Assembly (NCBI GenBank): GCA_910578585.1
Contig: CAJTRG010000007.1
Coordinates: 47,498-111,497 of the forward strand
Length of the DNA stretch: 64,000 bases
Reading direction: 5' to 3'
Source of the DNA: an uncultured Mailhella sp.
GTDB taxonomy: Bacteria; Desulfobacterota; Desulfovibrionia; Desulfovibrionales; Desulfovibrionaceae
Part shown: positions 8,814 through 17,793 of the stretch, piece by piece
Layout of the letters: the number at the start of each line of letters is the position of its first letter
Position numbering within the stretch: the first letter of the stretch is position 1
Notes under the pieces: generated by a model
Databases searched by the model: none
Seen by the model: only the letters and a program-made list of their open reading frames with translations
Told to the model about the DNA's origin: nothing
Program-made: the position numbers and the translations under genes

Positions 8814-10502
8814 CTAGCTATGCGTTTCTGCTGCACGACGCAAGATGTTTAAGCGAGTATGCAAATTCCCCAGCATTTGCAAAAAGAGGAAAAGAGCAAT
8901 GCCAAGATATGGTAAATAGGGCGCAATCACTACAAAAATCGTGGGCTCATACGGGCAAATGGGAAGCGGCATAGTCAGGCTTTCATCGGTAAAGAGAGCG
9001 GACTGAATAATAATTTGCCCGTATTTATCAATAAAGGCACTGATACCCGTATTACTTGCCCGTATCATGGGCAGTCCGCATTCAATGGAACGCATGCGGG
9101 CTAAATTCAAATGCTGATACGGCGCGGAACTTTTATCATACCAGGCATCGTTGCTGACATTCAAAAGCACATGGGCAAAATCCTTTTGCAGGCGCTTCCA
9201 GCTTAGTTCCGGGAAAATGGCTTCATAACAAATCAGCGGTAAAATATGAATTTCCTTATCCTGATAACGCACATGCAGAATGGGCTGTTCATTTTGTCCT
9301 AAACTATACGCACCGCCGTATTTTGCCAGAATTTCATTAAAGGAATCAAGAAAAGGAATGGCTGGCACATATTCTCCAAAAGGCACAAGATGTTCCTTGG
9401 CATAATAGGCTATACTTCTGCCGTTTTGCGCAAGTTCAATGCTGTTATAATATTTTTCACGATCAAGATACGGTATGCCAAAAAGCAAGGTTTTATCAGC
9501 AGAAAAATCCAGTATTTGTTGATATAATTCCTTATTATAAAAGGAAGTAATCGGAAAAGCCGTTTCCGGATAAATAAAAATGCTCTCACCATTTATGGTG
9601 TATTTTGCTTCTTCGGAAAGTCTGAAAAATTTTTGCAGACTATCTTTTTGAAACAAGGGTGACCATTTGATATTCTGGGAAATATTACCTTGAATAATGG
9701 AAAAATTCACCACATCCTTGTCTGCCCAGCGAAGCACCTTATGCAAAGCCTGATCCTGCATGGAAGGAGATTCGTGAACAGCCAGATAGGACACATCAAG
9801 CTTTTTATGCACAATATTAGTGGTGCTTTCATAATCCATGGGCGAAACCTTCTGCAAGGTCACTGCCCCATAAAAATATATTGCAGTCAGCAGTAAAATT
9901 CCTGCATAATCACCAATTCTGCCGAAAGAACGCAATTTGCCTGTTTGTTTTCTTGTTTTGGTTGTGACCATAAGTTCAGCCAGGAAAAATGCCCCCATGG
10001 CAAAAAGCCCGGAGAGAACATAGGAGCCGAAAAGACTAGCAGCCTGCACCATGGCCGGCAGCGGCGCAAAGGCGGAAGAAAGCGTAAACCAGGGAAAGCC
10101 CGTCAAAAACCATGCTCTAAAAAGTTCTGTAAAATACCAGACAAGTCCTAAACTGCATATTTTATACAAGGGGGAAATGTAGATAACTTTATGCGCATAC
10201 ACCGCCGTCAGCGTTCCATACACAGCAAAATAAAATCCCAGCAAAAGCGGAATGAAAACTGCCAGCGCATAGGGAATATCCCCATACTGATGAGCAGTCA
10301 CTGCAAGCCAGTAAAAGGCACTGCCATAGCCCAGCATACCCATTATCAGCGTTTCGCGCACATAATTTTTGCTGCTATGCGCAAGCACATAAAGGCTAAA
10401 AGGATAGAGCAAAACCGCAAAAGGAATGGTTCTTACAGGATTTTCAAAACCTAGGAAAATCCCTGCTGTTCCCAGCATCATTAATATATATTTTTGCAAC
10501 AT
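8814..10502 (-). CDS. lnt: Apolipoprotein N-acyltransferase Lnt
   Basis: A 562-residue inner-membrane enzyme that adds the third acyl chain to lipoproteins. About seven hydrophobic segments fill the first 210 residues, followed by a nitrilase-fold domain. The catalytic triad is visible: Glu313 in YPETAFP, Lys369 in AKEHLVPFGEYVP and Cys425 in LPLICYEAIFPE. The C-terminal hydrophobic helix is present. An insertion of about 40 residues near 215-260 makes it longer than the E. coli protein. The ATG at 10502 has GAGG upstream; the frame stays open further upstream, but that stretch lies opposite pyrK. It works with LspA, encoded at 48650, on substrates such as the CpoB-like lipoprotein. Confidence 0.93.
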   Translation of the reverse strand: MLQKYILMMLGTAGIFLGFENPVRTIPFAVLLYPFSLYVLAHSSKNYVRETLIMGMLGYGSAFYWLAVTAHQYGDIPYALAVFIPLLLGFYFAVYGTLTAVYAHKVIYISPLYKICSLGLVWYFTELFRAWFLTGFPWFTLSSAFAPLPAMVQAASLFGSYVLSGLFAMGAFFLAELMVTTKTRKQTGKLRSFGRIGDYAGILLLTAIYFYGAVTLQKVSPMDYESTTNIVHKKLDVSYLAVHESPSMQDQALHKVLRWADKDVVNFSIIQGNISQNIKWSPLFQKDSLQKFFRLSEEAKYTINGESIFIYPETAFPITSFYNKELYQQILDFSADKTLLFGIPYLDREKYYNSIELAQNGRSIAYYAKEHLVPFGEYVPAIPFLDSFNEILAKYGGAYSLGQNEQPILHVRYQDKEIHILPLICYEAIFPELSWKRLQKDFAHVLLNVSNDAWYDKSSAPYQHLNLARMRSIECGLPMIRASNTGISAFIDKYGQIIIQSALFTDESLTMPLPICPYEPTIFVVIAPYLPYLGIALFLFLQMLGNLHTRLNILRRAAETHS

Positions 10503-10703
10503 ATTTTCCTCACAGGAACAATATTTTTTCATAGACGCACAAAGTTTGCAAGAAAATTTACCGGGAAAAGCCAAAATAAAGACTGAAGCACAAAAATCAG
10601 ATAAAATACGGTGTTTTTCCTGTTCAGGCTTAACTTGACCCAAACAAAACAACATATTACACTCTATTTTATTACTGATTTTTCTTTTGGTGAGGAGCTT
10701 GCT

Positions 10704-11525
10704 ATGAAAAATACTCCCATTATGCCAACACGCACAGAACTGACTGTTACCGATCTTGTTCCCTTTGGTTCCATTGGGGATAAGAAATTTTTTGCACTCA
10801 CCCTGTCCCGCCCGCAATGGGCAAATTGGCGTCCCGGTCAATTTATTATGCTGCGCCCAAGTTCCTGGAACAGTGAACTGACCTGGGCAAGACCTTTTTC
10901 CATTTGCCGTGTAACCAATCAATCTCTGGTACTTTTCTTTCAGGTTGTGGGACGCGGAACTGAACAGCTCGCCCAGCTCAAGCCCAAGGATAAAGTCGTT
11001 GTCTGGGGGCCTCTTGGCACATATTTTACCATGGAGAATAAACCAACGCTTCTGCTTGCAGGCGGCATTGGCATTGCGCCTTTTGCCGGCTATGTAGAAG
11101 CATTCCATATGCAAAATAAACTCTCCATGTTCTTCAGCCACAGACTGCCGGAACAATATTATCCTGTGGAAAGCCTCAGACGCCATATTGATCTGGAAAG
11201 CAATTTTGAACAAAATGAAGCTGACTTAAAAGTAACCCTTGATATTATTTACAAAAAGATGAAATTCATGGCTGAAGGAGGCGGTGTTGTACTTGCCTGC
11301 GGGCCTATGCCATTTCTGAAAACCATTTGGAAAAATGCTCTTGAACTCAAAGTTCCCACCCAATTATCCCTGGAACAGCGCATGGCATGCGGCATTGGAG
11401 CTTGTCTTGGCTGTGTTTCCACAACATCAGATCTTTATCCTGATAAGGAAAAAGCCGGACTTCCTGTGCAAACATGCACCAAAGGTCCTGTTTTCTGGGC
11501 ACATGAACTCAATTTAGACGCATAA
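10704..11525 (+). CDS. pyrK: Dihydroorotate dehydrogenase electron-transfer subunit PyrK
   Basis: A 273-residue FAD and [2Fe-2S] protein that passes electrons from dihydroorotate oxidation to NAD. The FAD motif is WARPFSICRV, the nucleotide-binding motif is AGGIGIAPF, and the cluster ligands lie in CGIGACLGC with a fourth Cys in VQTCTKGP. The start at 10704 is set by TGAGGAG seven bases upstream and by the normal family start; the frame is open further 5' but without support. It is followed 16 bp later by pyrD, and the pair encodes the class 1B enzyme. Confidence 0.93.
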   Translation: MKNTPIMPTRTELTVTDLVPFGSIGDKKFFALTLSRPQWANWRPGQFIMLRPSSWNSELTWARPFSICRVTNQSLVLFFQVVGRGTEQLAQLKPKDKVVVWGPLGTYFTMENKPTLLLAGGIGIAPFAGYVEAFHMQNKLSMFFSHRLPEQYYPVESLRRHIDLESNFEQNEADLKVTLDIIYKKMKFMAEGGGVVLACGPMPFLKTIWKNALELKVPTQLSLEQRMACGIGACLGCVSTTSDLYPDKEKAGLPVQTCTKGPVFWAHELNLDA

Positions 11526-11541
11526 TAAGCAGGTTATACTT

Positions 11542-12471
11542 ATGAATACCCATATTTCTCTTCCCGCAAAAAACGGATCAAGTTTAGAGTTAAAAAATCC
11601 GATTATGAGTGCGTCCGGCACCTTTGGCTATGGCACGGAATTCATGCCCTATGGTGATGTCAGCAAATTGGGCGCAATCATTGTCAAAGGCCTGTCCTTG
11701 AAGCCCCGTGCAGGCAATCCCCTTCCCCGTATTGCAGAAACCCCCTGTGGCATGCTCAATGCTGTGGGCTTGCAAAACGACGGTGTAGAAGCCTTTATCA
11801 AACATAAACTCCCTGCTCTGCCCACCCATGAAGTGCCTGTTATTGCCAATATTTACGCCACATGTGCTGAAGATTTCGGCGAGCTGGCTGGTATTTTATC
11901 CAAAGAAGGAAGAGTTGCAGCGCTTGAAGTCAATATTTCCTGCCCCAATGTTAAAGCAGGCGGAGTTCTCTTTGGTCAGGATCCGCTTATGGCAAGTTCA
12001 ATCGTTGAGGCTGTCAAGAAAAATGCCGGCAAACTTCCTGTAATTATCAAACTTTCCCCGAACGTCACCAATATTGCAGAAATGGCAAAAGCTGTTGAAG
12101 TGGCAGGGGCAGATATGGTTTCCTGCATCAACACCATTACCGGCATGGCTGTGGATATTCGCACCCGCAAACCACTCTTGGCCAATATTGTGGGCGGGCT
12201 CTCCGGCCCGGCGGTTAAGCCCGTTGCCCTTCGCTGTGTATGGCAGGTGGCTCAGGCTGTAAAAATTCCAGTTATCGGCATTGGCGGCATACGCAGTGCA
12301 AAAGATGTTTTGGAATTTATTCTGGTTGGCGCAAGCGCTGTGGAAATTGGCACAGCCTCCTTTACTGACCCCACAGCCATTTTTAGAATTATTCAGGATT
12401 TGCCTGGGGTTTGCGAAGAACTGGGCATTAAAAATCTTGAAGAATACAGAAATACTCTTATTACAGGATAA
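11542..12471 (+). CDS. pyrD: Dihydroorotate dehydrogenase B, catalytic subunit
   Basis: A 309-residue FMN enzyme of pyrimidine synthesis, converting dihydroorotate to orotate. The class 1 catalytic cysteine sits in EVNISCPNVKAGG, substrate and FMN loops are MSASGTFGYG, PVIIKLSPN, NTITGM and IGIGGIRSAKD. A cysteine base, not serine, marks the soluble class 1B form that needs PyrK, encoded immediately upstream. The gene order pyrK-pyrD with pgpA beginning two bases after the pyrD stop implies one transcript. Confidence 0.95.
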   Translation: MNTHISLPAKNGSSLELKNPIMSASGTFGYGTEFMPYGDVSKLGAIIVKGLSLKPRAGNPLPRIAETPCGMLNAVGLQNDGVEAFIKHKLPALPTHEVPVIANIYATCAEDFGELAGILSKEGRVAALEVNISCPNVKAGGVLFGQDPLMASSIVEAVKKNAGKLPVIIKLSPNVTNIAEMAKAVEVAGADMVSCINTITGMAVDIRTRKPLLANIVGGLSGPAVKPVALRCVWQVAQAVKIPVIGIGGIRSAKDVLEFILVGASAVEIGTASFTDPTAIFRIIQDLPGVCEELGIKNLEEYRNTLITG

Positions 12472-12473
12472 CT

Positions 12474-12983
12474 ATGCACTATTCATTATGGACTAATATT
12501 GCAACCCTTGGACTGGTTGGACGAATCAAAAAAGCCCCCGGAACAGCAGGATCTTTTATTGCGGTTTTGCTTGCGCCCCTTTGCTTTTTGCCTTTTGGCC
12601 TTGTGCAGCGCCTGCTTATTTTAGTAGTGCTTTTTGTGATTGGCTTAAAGGCATGCGAACAAGCCGAACAGGAACTGGGCGAACATGATCCTCAAAGCGT
12701 AATTATTGACGAAGTTTTCGGGCAATGGTTCACGCTGCTCCCTGTCAATGTAATTTCCTATTTGGGCAGCAAAGCCATTATGCCTCAGGAATGGTTTGTG
12801 CTCATGTTCGGATTTTTGCTTTTCCGTGTCTTGGATATCAGTAAAATAGGCCCTGTGGGACTTTGTGAACGCAAACTCCACGGCGGTCTTGGAATAATGG
12901 CTGATGATGCCATGGCTGGACTTTTAGCTGCCATGCTCATGTATCCGTTCCAATTTTATGGAAATGTTATTTTTGGTTACTAA
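12474..12983 (+). CDS. pgpA: Phosphatidylglycerophosphatase A
   Basis: A 169-residue membrane protein that dephosphorylates phosphatidylglycerophosphate to phosphatidylglycerol. Family motifs are APGTAGS near the start, IIDEVFGQW with the metal-binding acidic residues, and LFRVLDISKIGPVG followed by GGLGIMADDAMAG. Several hydrophobic segments fit the inner-membrane location. AGGATAACT provides the ribosome site. It lies in the pyrKD-pgpA-purH-hflX run of same-strand genes. Confidence 0.93.
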   Translation: MHYSLWTNIATLGLVGRIKKAPGTAGSFIAVLLAPLCFLPFGLVQRLLILVVLFVIGLKACEQAEQELGEHDPQSVIIDEVFGQWFTLLPVNVISYLGSKAIMPQEWFVLMFGFLLFRVLDISKIGPVGLCERKLHGGLGIMADDAMAGLLAAMLMYPFQFYGNVIFGY

Positions 12984-13010
12984 ACCCTAACCTTTAACAA
13001 AGGAAATACA

Positions 13011-13607
13011 ATGGATTTTTTACCCATTAAACGTGCACTGCTCAGCGTTACCGACAAAAGCGGTCTCAAAGAATTTGCTGAATTTTTACATGCCCACGGT
13101 GTAGAAATTGTTTCCACCGGCGGAACCATGAAATTTTTGAAAGATGCAGGCATTCCTGTAACCGCTGTTGAAAGCGTCACAGGTTTTCCTGAAATTTTGA
13201 ATGGCCGCGTCAAAACCCTGCACCCCAAAATTCACGGCGGTATTTTAGCAGATAAAGATAATCCTGAACACATGGCAACTTTGAAAGAACATAAAATTGC
13301 TCCTTTCGACCTTGTTTGCGTCAACCTGTATGCCTTTGCAGCAGCCCTTGAAAAGAAACTTCCTGTGCGCAATATGGTGGAAGAAATCGACATCGGCGGC
13401 CCCTGCCTCATGCGCGCAACCGCAAAAAACTTCCACAGCATGCTTATTTTGCCCAATCCAAAATATTATCTGGCCGCTATGGAAGAAATCAAAAATCCTC
13501 AAGGTGTAAGTCTTGCTTTCAGAAAGGAAATGTCTGCAAATACATTCAAAATCACTTCTGAATACGATGCAATGATTTCTCAGTATCTTGAAGGAGTGAA
13601 CGTATAG
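13011..13607 (+). CDS. purH: IMP cyclohydrolase (stand-alone N-terminal PurH domain)
   Basis: A 198-residue protein matching only the N-terminal MGS-like IMP cyclohydrolase half of PurH, which closes the ring of FAICAR to IMP. Visible motifs are ALLSVTDKSGL, EIVSTGGT, VTGFPEILNGRVKTLHP and FDLVCVNLYAF. The transformylase half of the usual 510-530 residue bifunctional protein is absent here and is encoded separately at 50648-51916. AAAGGAAATACA precedes the ATG. The last bases run straight into the hflX frame. Confidence 0.92.
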   Translation: MDFLPIKRALLSVTDKSGLKEFAEFLHAHGVEIVSTGGTMKFLKDAGIPVTAVESVTGFPEILNGRVKTLHPKIHGGILADKDNPEHMATLKEHKIAPFDLVCVNLYAFAAALEKKLPVRNMVEEIDIGGPCLMRATAKNFHSMLILPNPKYYLAAMEEIKNPQGVSLAFRKEMSANTFKITSEYDAMISQYLEGVNV

Positions 13608-13624
13608 CTCTTTTAGACGGAAAT

Positions 13625-15466
13625 TTGGCAGGGCTGAAGCCAAACGAGCTGAAAGCCCTGCAGCGCCTTACCAATCGCCGTTACGATGTGCATAGCGGCT
13701 ATACCCTTGAACAGGCAAAAGAGCTTGGTGCTTTGTCGCGCCTTATTTCACGGCAAATTGGCCTTCTTATTGACAGACAGGGCAAGGTGGAACTGACCAT
13801 TGTCGGCGATGCCCACGGGATTTTAATCCCTACGCTTGCCCGAGAACGCTCCACCGGACGCCTTCGCGGCATTCGTCTTTTGCATACGCACCTGACAGAC
13901 AGCAAACTTTCCGGCGAAGATTTAATGGATTTACTCTTTCTTCGTTTGGACAGCATTGGGGTGCTGACTATTGATGAATTTGGAGCGCCAATCCATTTTC
14001 AGTCTGCTCATTTGCTCCCTGCCCTTATTTCTGATGGAAGCTATATCCGCGACATCAGCAAAACATCCAAAAAACAAAAGCAGCTGGAATATCCGGAAGA
14101 AAAGCAAGACCAGCCCTTACAGGCAGAAGATATTGATTTTATTCTGACCCAAAATTTATATCATGCTTCTGCAGAGCCAAAACCCGTTATTCCCAACCGT
14201 CCTGCTGAGCCCTACCGCATTACGGATTTCTTTGCCTGGGATAAAAATCCCCTTGATTTATCAGCCGAAATTGACGCCATTGAAGAAGAATTTGCCCGGC
14301 TTATAAAAGATTCCCATTCCACAGAAAATACGAAAAATATTGCAAAATACAATGCAAAAGGAACGCTTGATACCTTTCAGGCAGGCTCCCGCTGTGTGCT
14401 TGTTTCTGTGAGCAAAGCTCCAAAAGCCATTCAGGAACGTAATCTTGCAGAACTTACGGAACTTGCCAAAACAGCAGGACTTGGCGTTGTGGGCAATCTT
14501 ATTCAACGGGTCACCACCATTAATCCCAGACAAATTTTAAGTCAAAATAAACTGGCAGAACTGGAAGTTATTGCCCTGCAGGGACATGCCGGGATCATTA
14601 TTTTTGACGGAGAACTTTCTCCTGCCCAGCTGCAAAATCTTGCGGAACTGACTGAGCGAAAAGTACTGGACAGAACCCAGCTTATTCTGGATATTTTTGC
14701 TCAGCACGCCAAAACCGGTGCCGGCAAATTGCAGGTGGAAATGGCACAGCTCAAATATACCCAGCCTCGTTTAGTGGGGAAAAACCGTGCCATGGACAGA
14801 CTCATGGGCGGCATTGGCGGACGCGGCCCCGGGGAAACCAAACTGGAAACCGACAGACGCCGCGTCAAAGACCGCATTGCCAAAATCAAAATCGAGCTGG
14901 AAAATCTCAAGAAACAACGGCAGGCCAACCGCGCTAAACGCAATCGCTATAATCTGCCTGTGGCCGCGCTGGTCGGCTATACCAATGCGGGAAAGTCCAC
15001 GCTTCTCAATAAGCTCACCAAAAGTGAAGTTATTGCCGAAAATAAACTTTTTGCCACCCTTGACCCCACCACCAGACGGCTTCGCTTTCCCGAAGAACAT
15101 GAAATTGTGCTGGCTGATACTGTGGGCTTTATCCGCGATTTGCCAAAAGAACTCATGGAAGCATTCAGGGCAACGCTTGAAGAACTCAATGAAGCAAACA
15201 TTTTAATCCATGTACTGGACGCTTCCCATGAAGAAATGGAACAACAGCTTGAATCTGTTGAAAAAATTCTGGAAGAGCTCAAGCTTTCCGATGTGCCCCG
15301 CGTGCTTTTGCTCAATAAATGGGATAATCTGCCCAAAGAAAGTCAGGAACTTCTTTTGGAACGTTTTTCCGGGGCATATCCAGTTTCTGCCCTCACAGGC
15401 TTTGGCCTTGCCGAAGCAAGTGCCCATATTGAACAAACTCTTTTCAAAACAGGAACTCACGAATAG
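13625..15466 (+). CDS. hflX: GTPase HflX (long form)
   Basis: A 613-residue ribosome-associated GTPase. The glycine-rich HflX motif GGIGGRGPGETKLETDRR is near 395-412, G1 GYTNAGKST at 451-459, G3 DTVGF near 498, and G4 NKWD at 564-567. It is longer than the 426-residue E. coli protein because of an extra N-terminal domain of about 240 residues, with a variable linker at 145-200. No ATG is available: the frame is open from just inside the purH end, and the first standard initiator is the TTG at 13625. Homologues I recall begin a few residues before GLKPN, so an upstream non-canonical start overlapping the purH stop is also possible. Confidence 0.88.
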   Translation: MAGLKPNELKALQRLTNRRYDVHSGYTLEQAKELGALSRLISRQIGLLIDRQGKVELTIVGDAHGILIPTLARERSTGRLRGIRLLHTHLTDSKLSGEDLMDLLFLRLDSIGVLTIDEFGAPIHFQSAHLLPALISDGSYIRDISKTSKKQKQLEYPEEKQDQPLQAEDIDFILTQNLYHASAEPKPVIPNRPAEPYRITDFFAWDKNPLDLSAEIDAIEEEFARLIKDSHSTENTKNIAKYNAKGTLDTFQAGSRCVLVSVSKAPKAIQERNLAELTELAKTAGLGVVGNLIQRVTTINPRQILSQNKLAELEVIALQGHAGIIIFDGELSPAQLQNLAELTERKVLDRTQLILDIFAQHAKTGAGKLQVEMAQLKYTQPRLVGKNRAMDRLMGGIGGRGPGETKLETDRRRVKDRIAKIKIELENLKKQRQANRAKRNRYNLPVAALVGYTNAGKSTLLNKLTKSEVIAENKLFATLDPTTRRLRFPEEHEIVLADTVGFIRDLPKELMEAFRATLEELNEANILIHVLDASHEEMEQQLESVEKILEELKLSDVPRVLLLNKWDNLPKESQELLLERFSGAYPVSALTGFGLAEASAHIEQTLFKTGTHE

Positions 15467-15497
15467 TTTTATTTTTTTCTCTTGGGGGGAATTATTT

Positions 15498-15612
15498 CCC
15501 CCGAAAAATCAAGTAATCCCTTTCGGGCATGATTTTTCGGGGACGAGAACTTTTAAACTGATTGTAGGCTTTTTATAGCTTCGCTATGCCAACAATCAGT
15601 AAAAAAGCCCCC
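15498..15612 (+). repeat. Structured intergenic repeat family B, copy 1
   Basis: It aligns end to end with 29828-29940. A 13-bp perfect stem (CCCCGAAAAATCA at 15499-15511 with its complement at 15530-15542) is followed by a 9-bp stem ACTGATTGT/ACAATCAGT (15557-15565, 15592-15600) that encloses ATAGC-TTC-GCTAT. It ends in AAAAAAGCCCCC. The other copy keeps these stems with paired base changes. It lies about 30 bp downstream of hflX. Confidence 0.8.
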
Positions 15613-15626
15613 AAACCCCCTACACG

Positions 15627-15661
15627 CAAAACAGGTATGGACGTTGTCCATACCTGTTTTG
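15627..15661. terminator. Long perfect hairpin, possible bidirectional terminator
   Basis: Sixteen base pairs (15627-15642 with 15646-15661) close a GTT loop, with weak T or A runs on the two sides. It sits between the convergent hflX and reductase genes and could stop either transcript. Confidence 0.55.
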
Positions 15662-15735
15662 TTATACTGTATAATTTATTGGATTGTGGATAGCGACAGC
15701 AGAGCTGATCACTCCCCCACAAAAAAATAAAGAAA

Positions 15736-16299
15736 CTAACCTATTATCGCTTTGCCTGCTTTGTAAGCTGTATCCAAAACAAAATGCCCTTTGATATCAC
15801 CTACATTCATTACGCCGCCTGCCAGAATTTCTCCGCAGTTTTTCCAATCAAGAAATTTCAGCAAGGCATGATAATTTTGCAGCACAGGTTCCCAATTATC
15901 TTTGGAATTACCTTCTGCTGCCATAATTAAATAACAATCTTTGACTGGATTTTGATAGTTTTCATTGAGTTCTGCCACAGCAAAAAGTCTGTCAAAAGCA
16001 GTTTTCAGCTGGCCGCTTATATTCCAATAGTACATGGGAGAGGCCAGCACAACGATGTCCGCTTCCTGATACACAGGATAAATTTTTTGCATATCGTCTT
16101 TCTGCACGCAGGGGCTTTCTTTGCATTGTTTATGGCCTTGTATACAGCCAAGACACCCCTTTATATCCATTTGATTTAAATTGAATTTGAAGACTGTATG
16201 TCCCTGTTCTTCAGCTCCTTTTATAAAAGCTTCACAAAGCATGGAAGTATTTCCTTTGGGTCGGGGACTGCCGTTTAATATTAAAATTTTCTTGCTCAT
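15736..16299 (-). CDS. Flavodoxin-like NAD(P)H-dependent FMN reductase
   Basis: A 187-residue flavodoxin-fold protein. The FMN phosphate loop is LNGSPRPKGNTSML near the N-terminus, and ASPMYYWNISGQLKTAFDR is the second flavin-binding segment. A cysteine-bearing stretch, GCLGCIQGHKQCKESPC, is typical of the iron-sulfur flavoprotein and NADPH-dependent reductase group, although a cluster is not assured. The ATG at 16299 follows AAAGGAG. Its substrate is unknown. It stands alone on its strand between hflX and asd. Confidence 0.85.
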   Translation of the reverse strand: MSKKILILNGSPRPKGNTSMLCEAFIKGAEEQGHTVFKFNLNQMDIKGCLGCIQGHKQCKESPCVQKDDMQKIYPVYQEADIVVLASPMYYWNISGQLKTAFDRLFAVAELNENYQNPVKDCYLIMAAEGNSKDNWEPVLQNYHALLKFLDWKNCGEILAGGVMNVGDIKGHFVLDTAYKAGKAIIG

Positions 16300-16508
16300 A
16301 TTTGCTCCTTTCAAATTATATTTTTGTAGTAACAATTACAAAATAAAGAAAAACATTTTTCGTGTCAAGAAGTTTTTTAGTATTCATTACAAAATTATAT
16401 TAAAATATATAATTCATCTAACAATACGCTTTATATAAAAATTTACAATTTTGTTATTTATTTTTATGATAATGAAAAGAATAAGATATAATATTTATGT
16501 TTTATTGC

Positions 16509-16578
16509 TTGACAGTGCCTTTATTTAGTGCAATGATGAAAACGTTATAACGAAAATTAAATATAACAAATTTGTTTA
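16509..16578 (+). promoter_or_regulatory. asd promoter and near-palindromic operator-like site
   Basis: TTGACA at 16509-16514 and AATGAT at 16532-16537 are 17 bp apart. Downstream lie CGTTATAACG (a 10-bp palindrome near 16543) and TATAACAAATTTGTT at 16562-16576. The latter 15-mer is identical to most of the 18-bp palindrome in front of the XRE regulator at 39301. Confidence 0.55.
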
Positions 16579-16595
16579 CAAAAGAGGAAACTATT

Positions 16596-17639
16596 ATGAA
16601 AGAGAATTTGGTTGTTGCTGTGGTTGGTGCAACAGGAGCTGTTGGAAGAGAAATGTTAAGCACTCTCTATACCCGTAATTTCCCTGCTACAACCATTAAA
16701 GCTCTTGCTTCTTCCCGTTCTGCCGGTTCAAAAGTTCCTTACGGAGATGAAGAACTGACTGTTGAAGAACTCAAAGAAAATTCTTTTGAAGGCGTTGATA
16801 TTGCTATTTTTTCAGCCGGCGGCGGCACCAGCACCCAATTTGCTCCTCATGCAGTAAAGTCCGGCTGCGTTGTTGTGGATAACTCCAGTGCATGGCGTAT
16901 GGATGAACGCTGTCCGCTTGTTATTCCAGAAGTAAATGCTCATGCCCTCAAAAGTCACAACGGCATTATCGCCAATCCAAACTGCTCAACCATTCAAATG
17001 CTTGTTGCACTCAAACCTCTCCACGATGCTGCTAAAATTAAACGTGTTGTTGTTTCCACCTATCAGGCAGTCAGCGGAACAGGTCAAAAAGGCATTCAAG
17101 AACTGGAAACCCAGGTTCGCAAACTCTTCAACGGCATTGAACCGGAAAATAATGTATATCCTCACCGCATTGCTTTCAACTGCCTGCCGCACATTGACGT
17201 TTTCCTTGACAACGACTACACCAAGGAAGAAATGAAAATGGTTAATGAAACCAATAAGATTTTTGAAGATCCGGACATTAAAGTAACGGCAACCTGTGTT
17301 CGTGTTCCAGTCTTCTACAGCCATAGTGAAGCTATCAATATTGAAACAGAAAAGAGACTCACCGCCAAAGAAGCCCGTGCCATTTTGGCAACTGCTCCAG
17401 GCGTGCAGGTTTATGATAATCCAAAAGAAAATATGTATCCCTTAGCCACCATTGCTTCTGGTGAAGATGCAACTTTTGTTGGCCGTATCCGTGAAGATGA
17501 AAGTATTGCCAACGGCCTCAATATGTGGGTTGTTGCTGATAACGTTCGCAAAGGTGCAGCCCTCAATGCTGTGCAAATTGCCGAAAAACTTTTGGAAATG
17601 GATTTAGTGCACGTAAAAGATAAAAATCTTTTCATGTAA
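16596..17639 (+). CDS. asd: Aspartate-semialdehyde dehydrogenase
   Basis: A 347-residue enzyme making aspartate semialdehyde for lysine, diaminopimelate, methionine and threonine synthesis. VVGATGAVGREML binds NADP; the catalytic cysteine is in NPNCSTIQML; the loop YQAVSGTGQKG and the segment RVPVFYSHSEAI with the active-site His follow. Most homologues read GHSEA where this one has SHSEA. The ATG at 16596 has GAGGAAACT before it; an earlier in-frame start at 16572 lacks a ribosome site. A strong terminator follows. Confidence 0.95.
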   Translation: MKENLVVAVVGATGAVGREMLSTLYTRNFPATTIKALASSRSAGSKVPYGDEELTVEELKENSFEGVDIAIFSAGGGTSTQFAPHAVKSGCVVVDNSSAWRMDERCPLVIPEVNAHALKSHNGIIANPNCSTIQMLVALKPLHDAAKIKRVVVSTYQAVSGTGQKGIQELETQVRKLFNGIEPENNVYPHRIAFNCLPHIDVFLDNDYTKEEMKMVNETNKIFEDPDIKVTATCVRVPVFYSHSEAINIETEKRLTAKEARAILATAPGVQVYDNPKENMYPLATIASGEDATFVGRIREDESIANGLNMWVVADNVRKGAALNAVQIAEKLLEMDLVHVKDKNLFM

Positions 17640-17662
17640 TATATTCCCACAGAAATCAAAGA

Positions 17663-17690
17663 GCCCTCCCGTCAAACGGAGGGCTTTTTT
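17663..17690 (+). terminator. Rho-independent terminator of asd
   Basis: GCCCTCC at 17663-17669 pairs with GGAGGGC at 17678-17684, followed by six T residues. Confidence 0.93.
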
Positions 17691-17793
17691 ATAAACTTTT
17701 TCACTTTTTAATATTTTTCTCAGCTTTTATCTTTTCTTTTGCATAAAATTTGCATATATTCTCTTATGTTGCAATATTGACCGAGAGGCTAGT

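Noticed and set aside
10503..11213. 235-residue extension of Lnt
   Set aside because: It lies opposite pyrK and has no similarity to Lnt; the ATG at 10502 has a good ribosome site.
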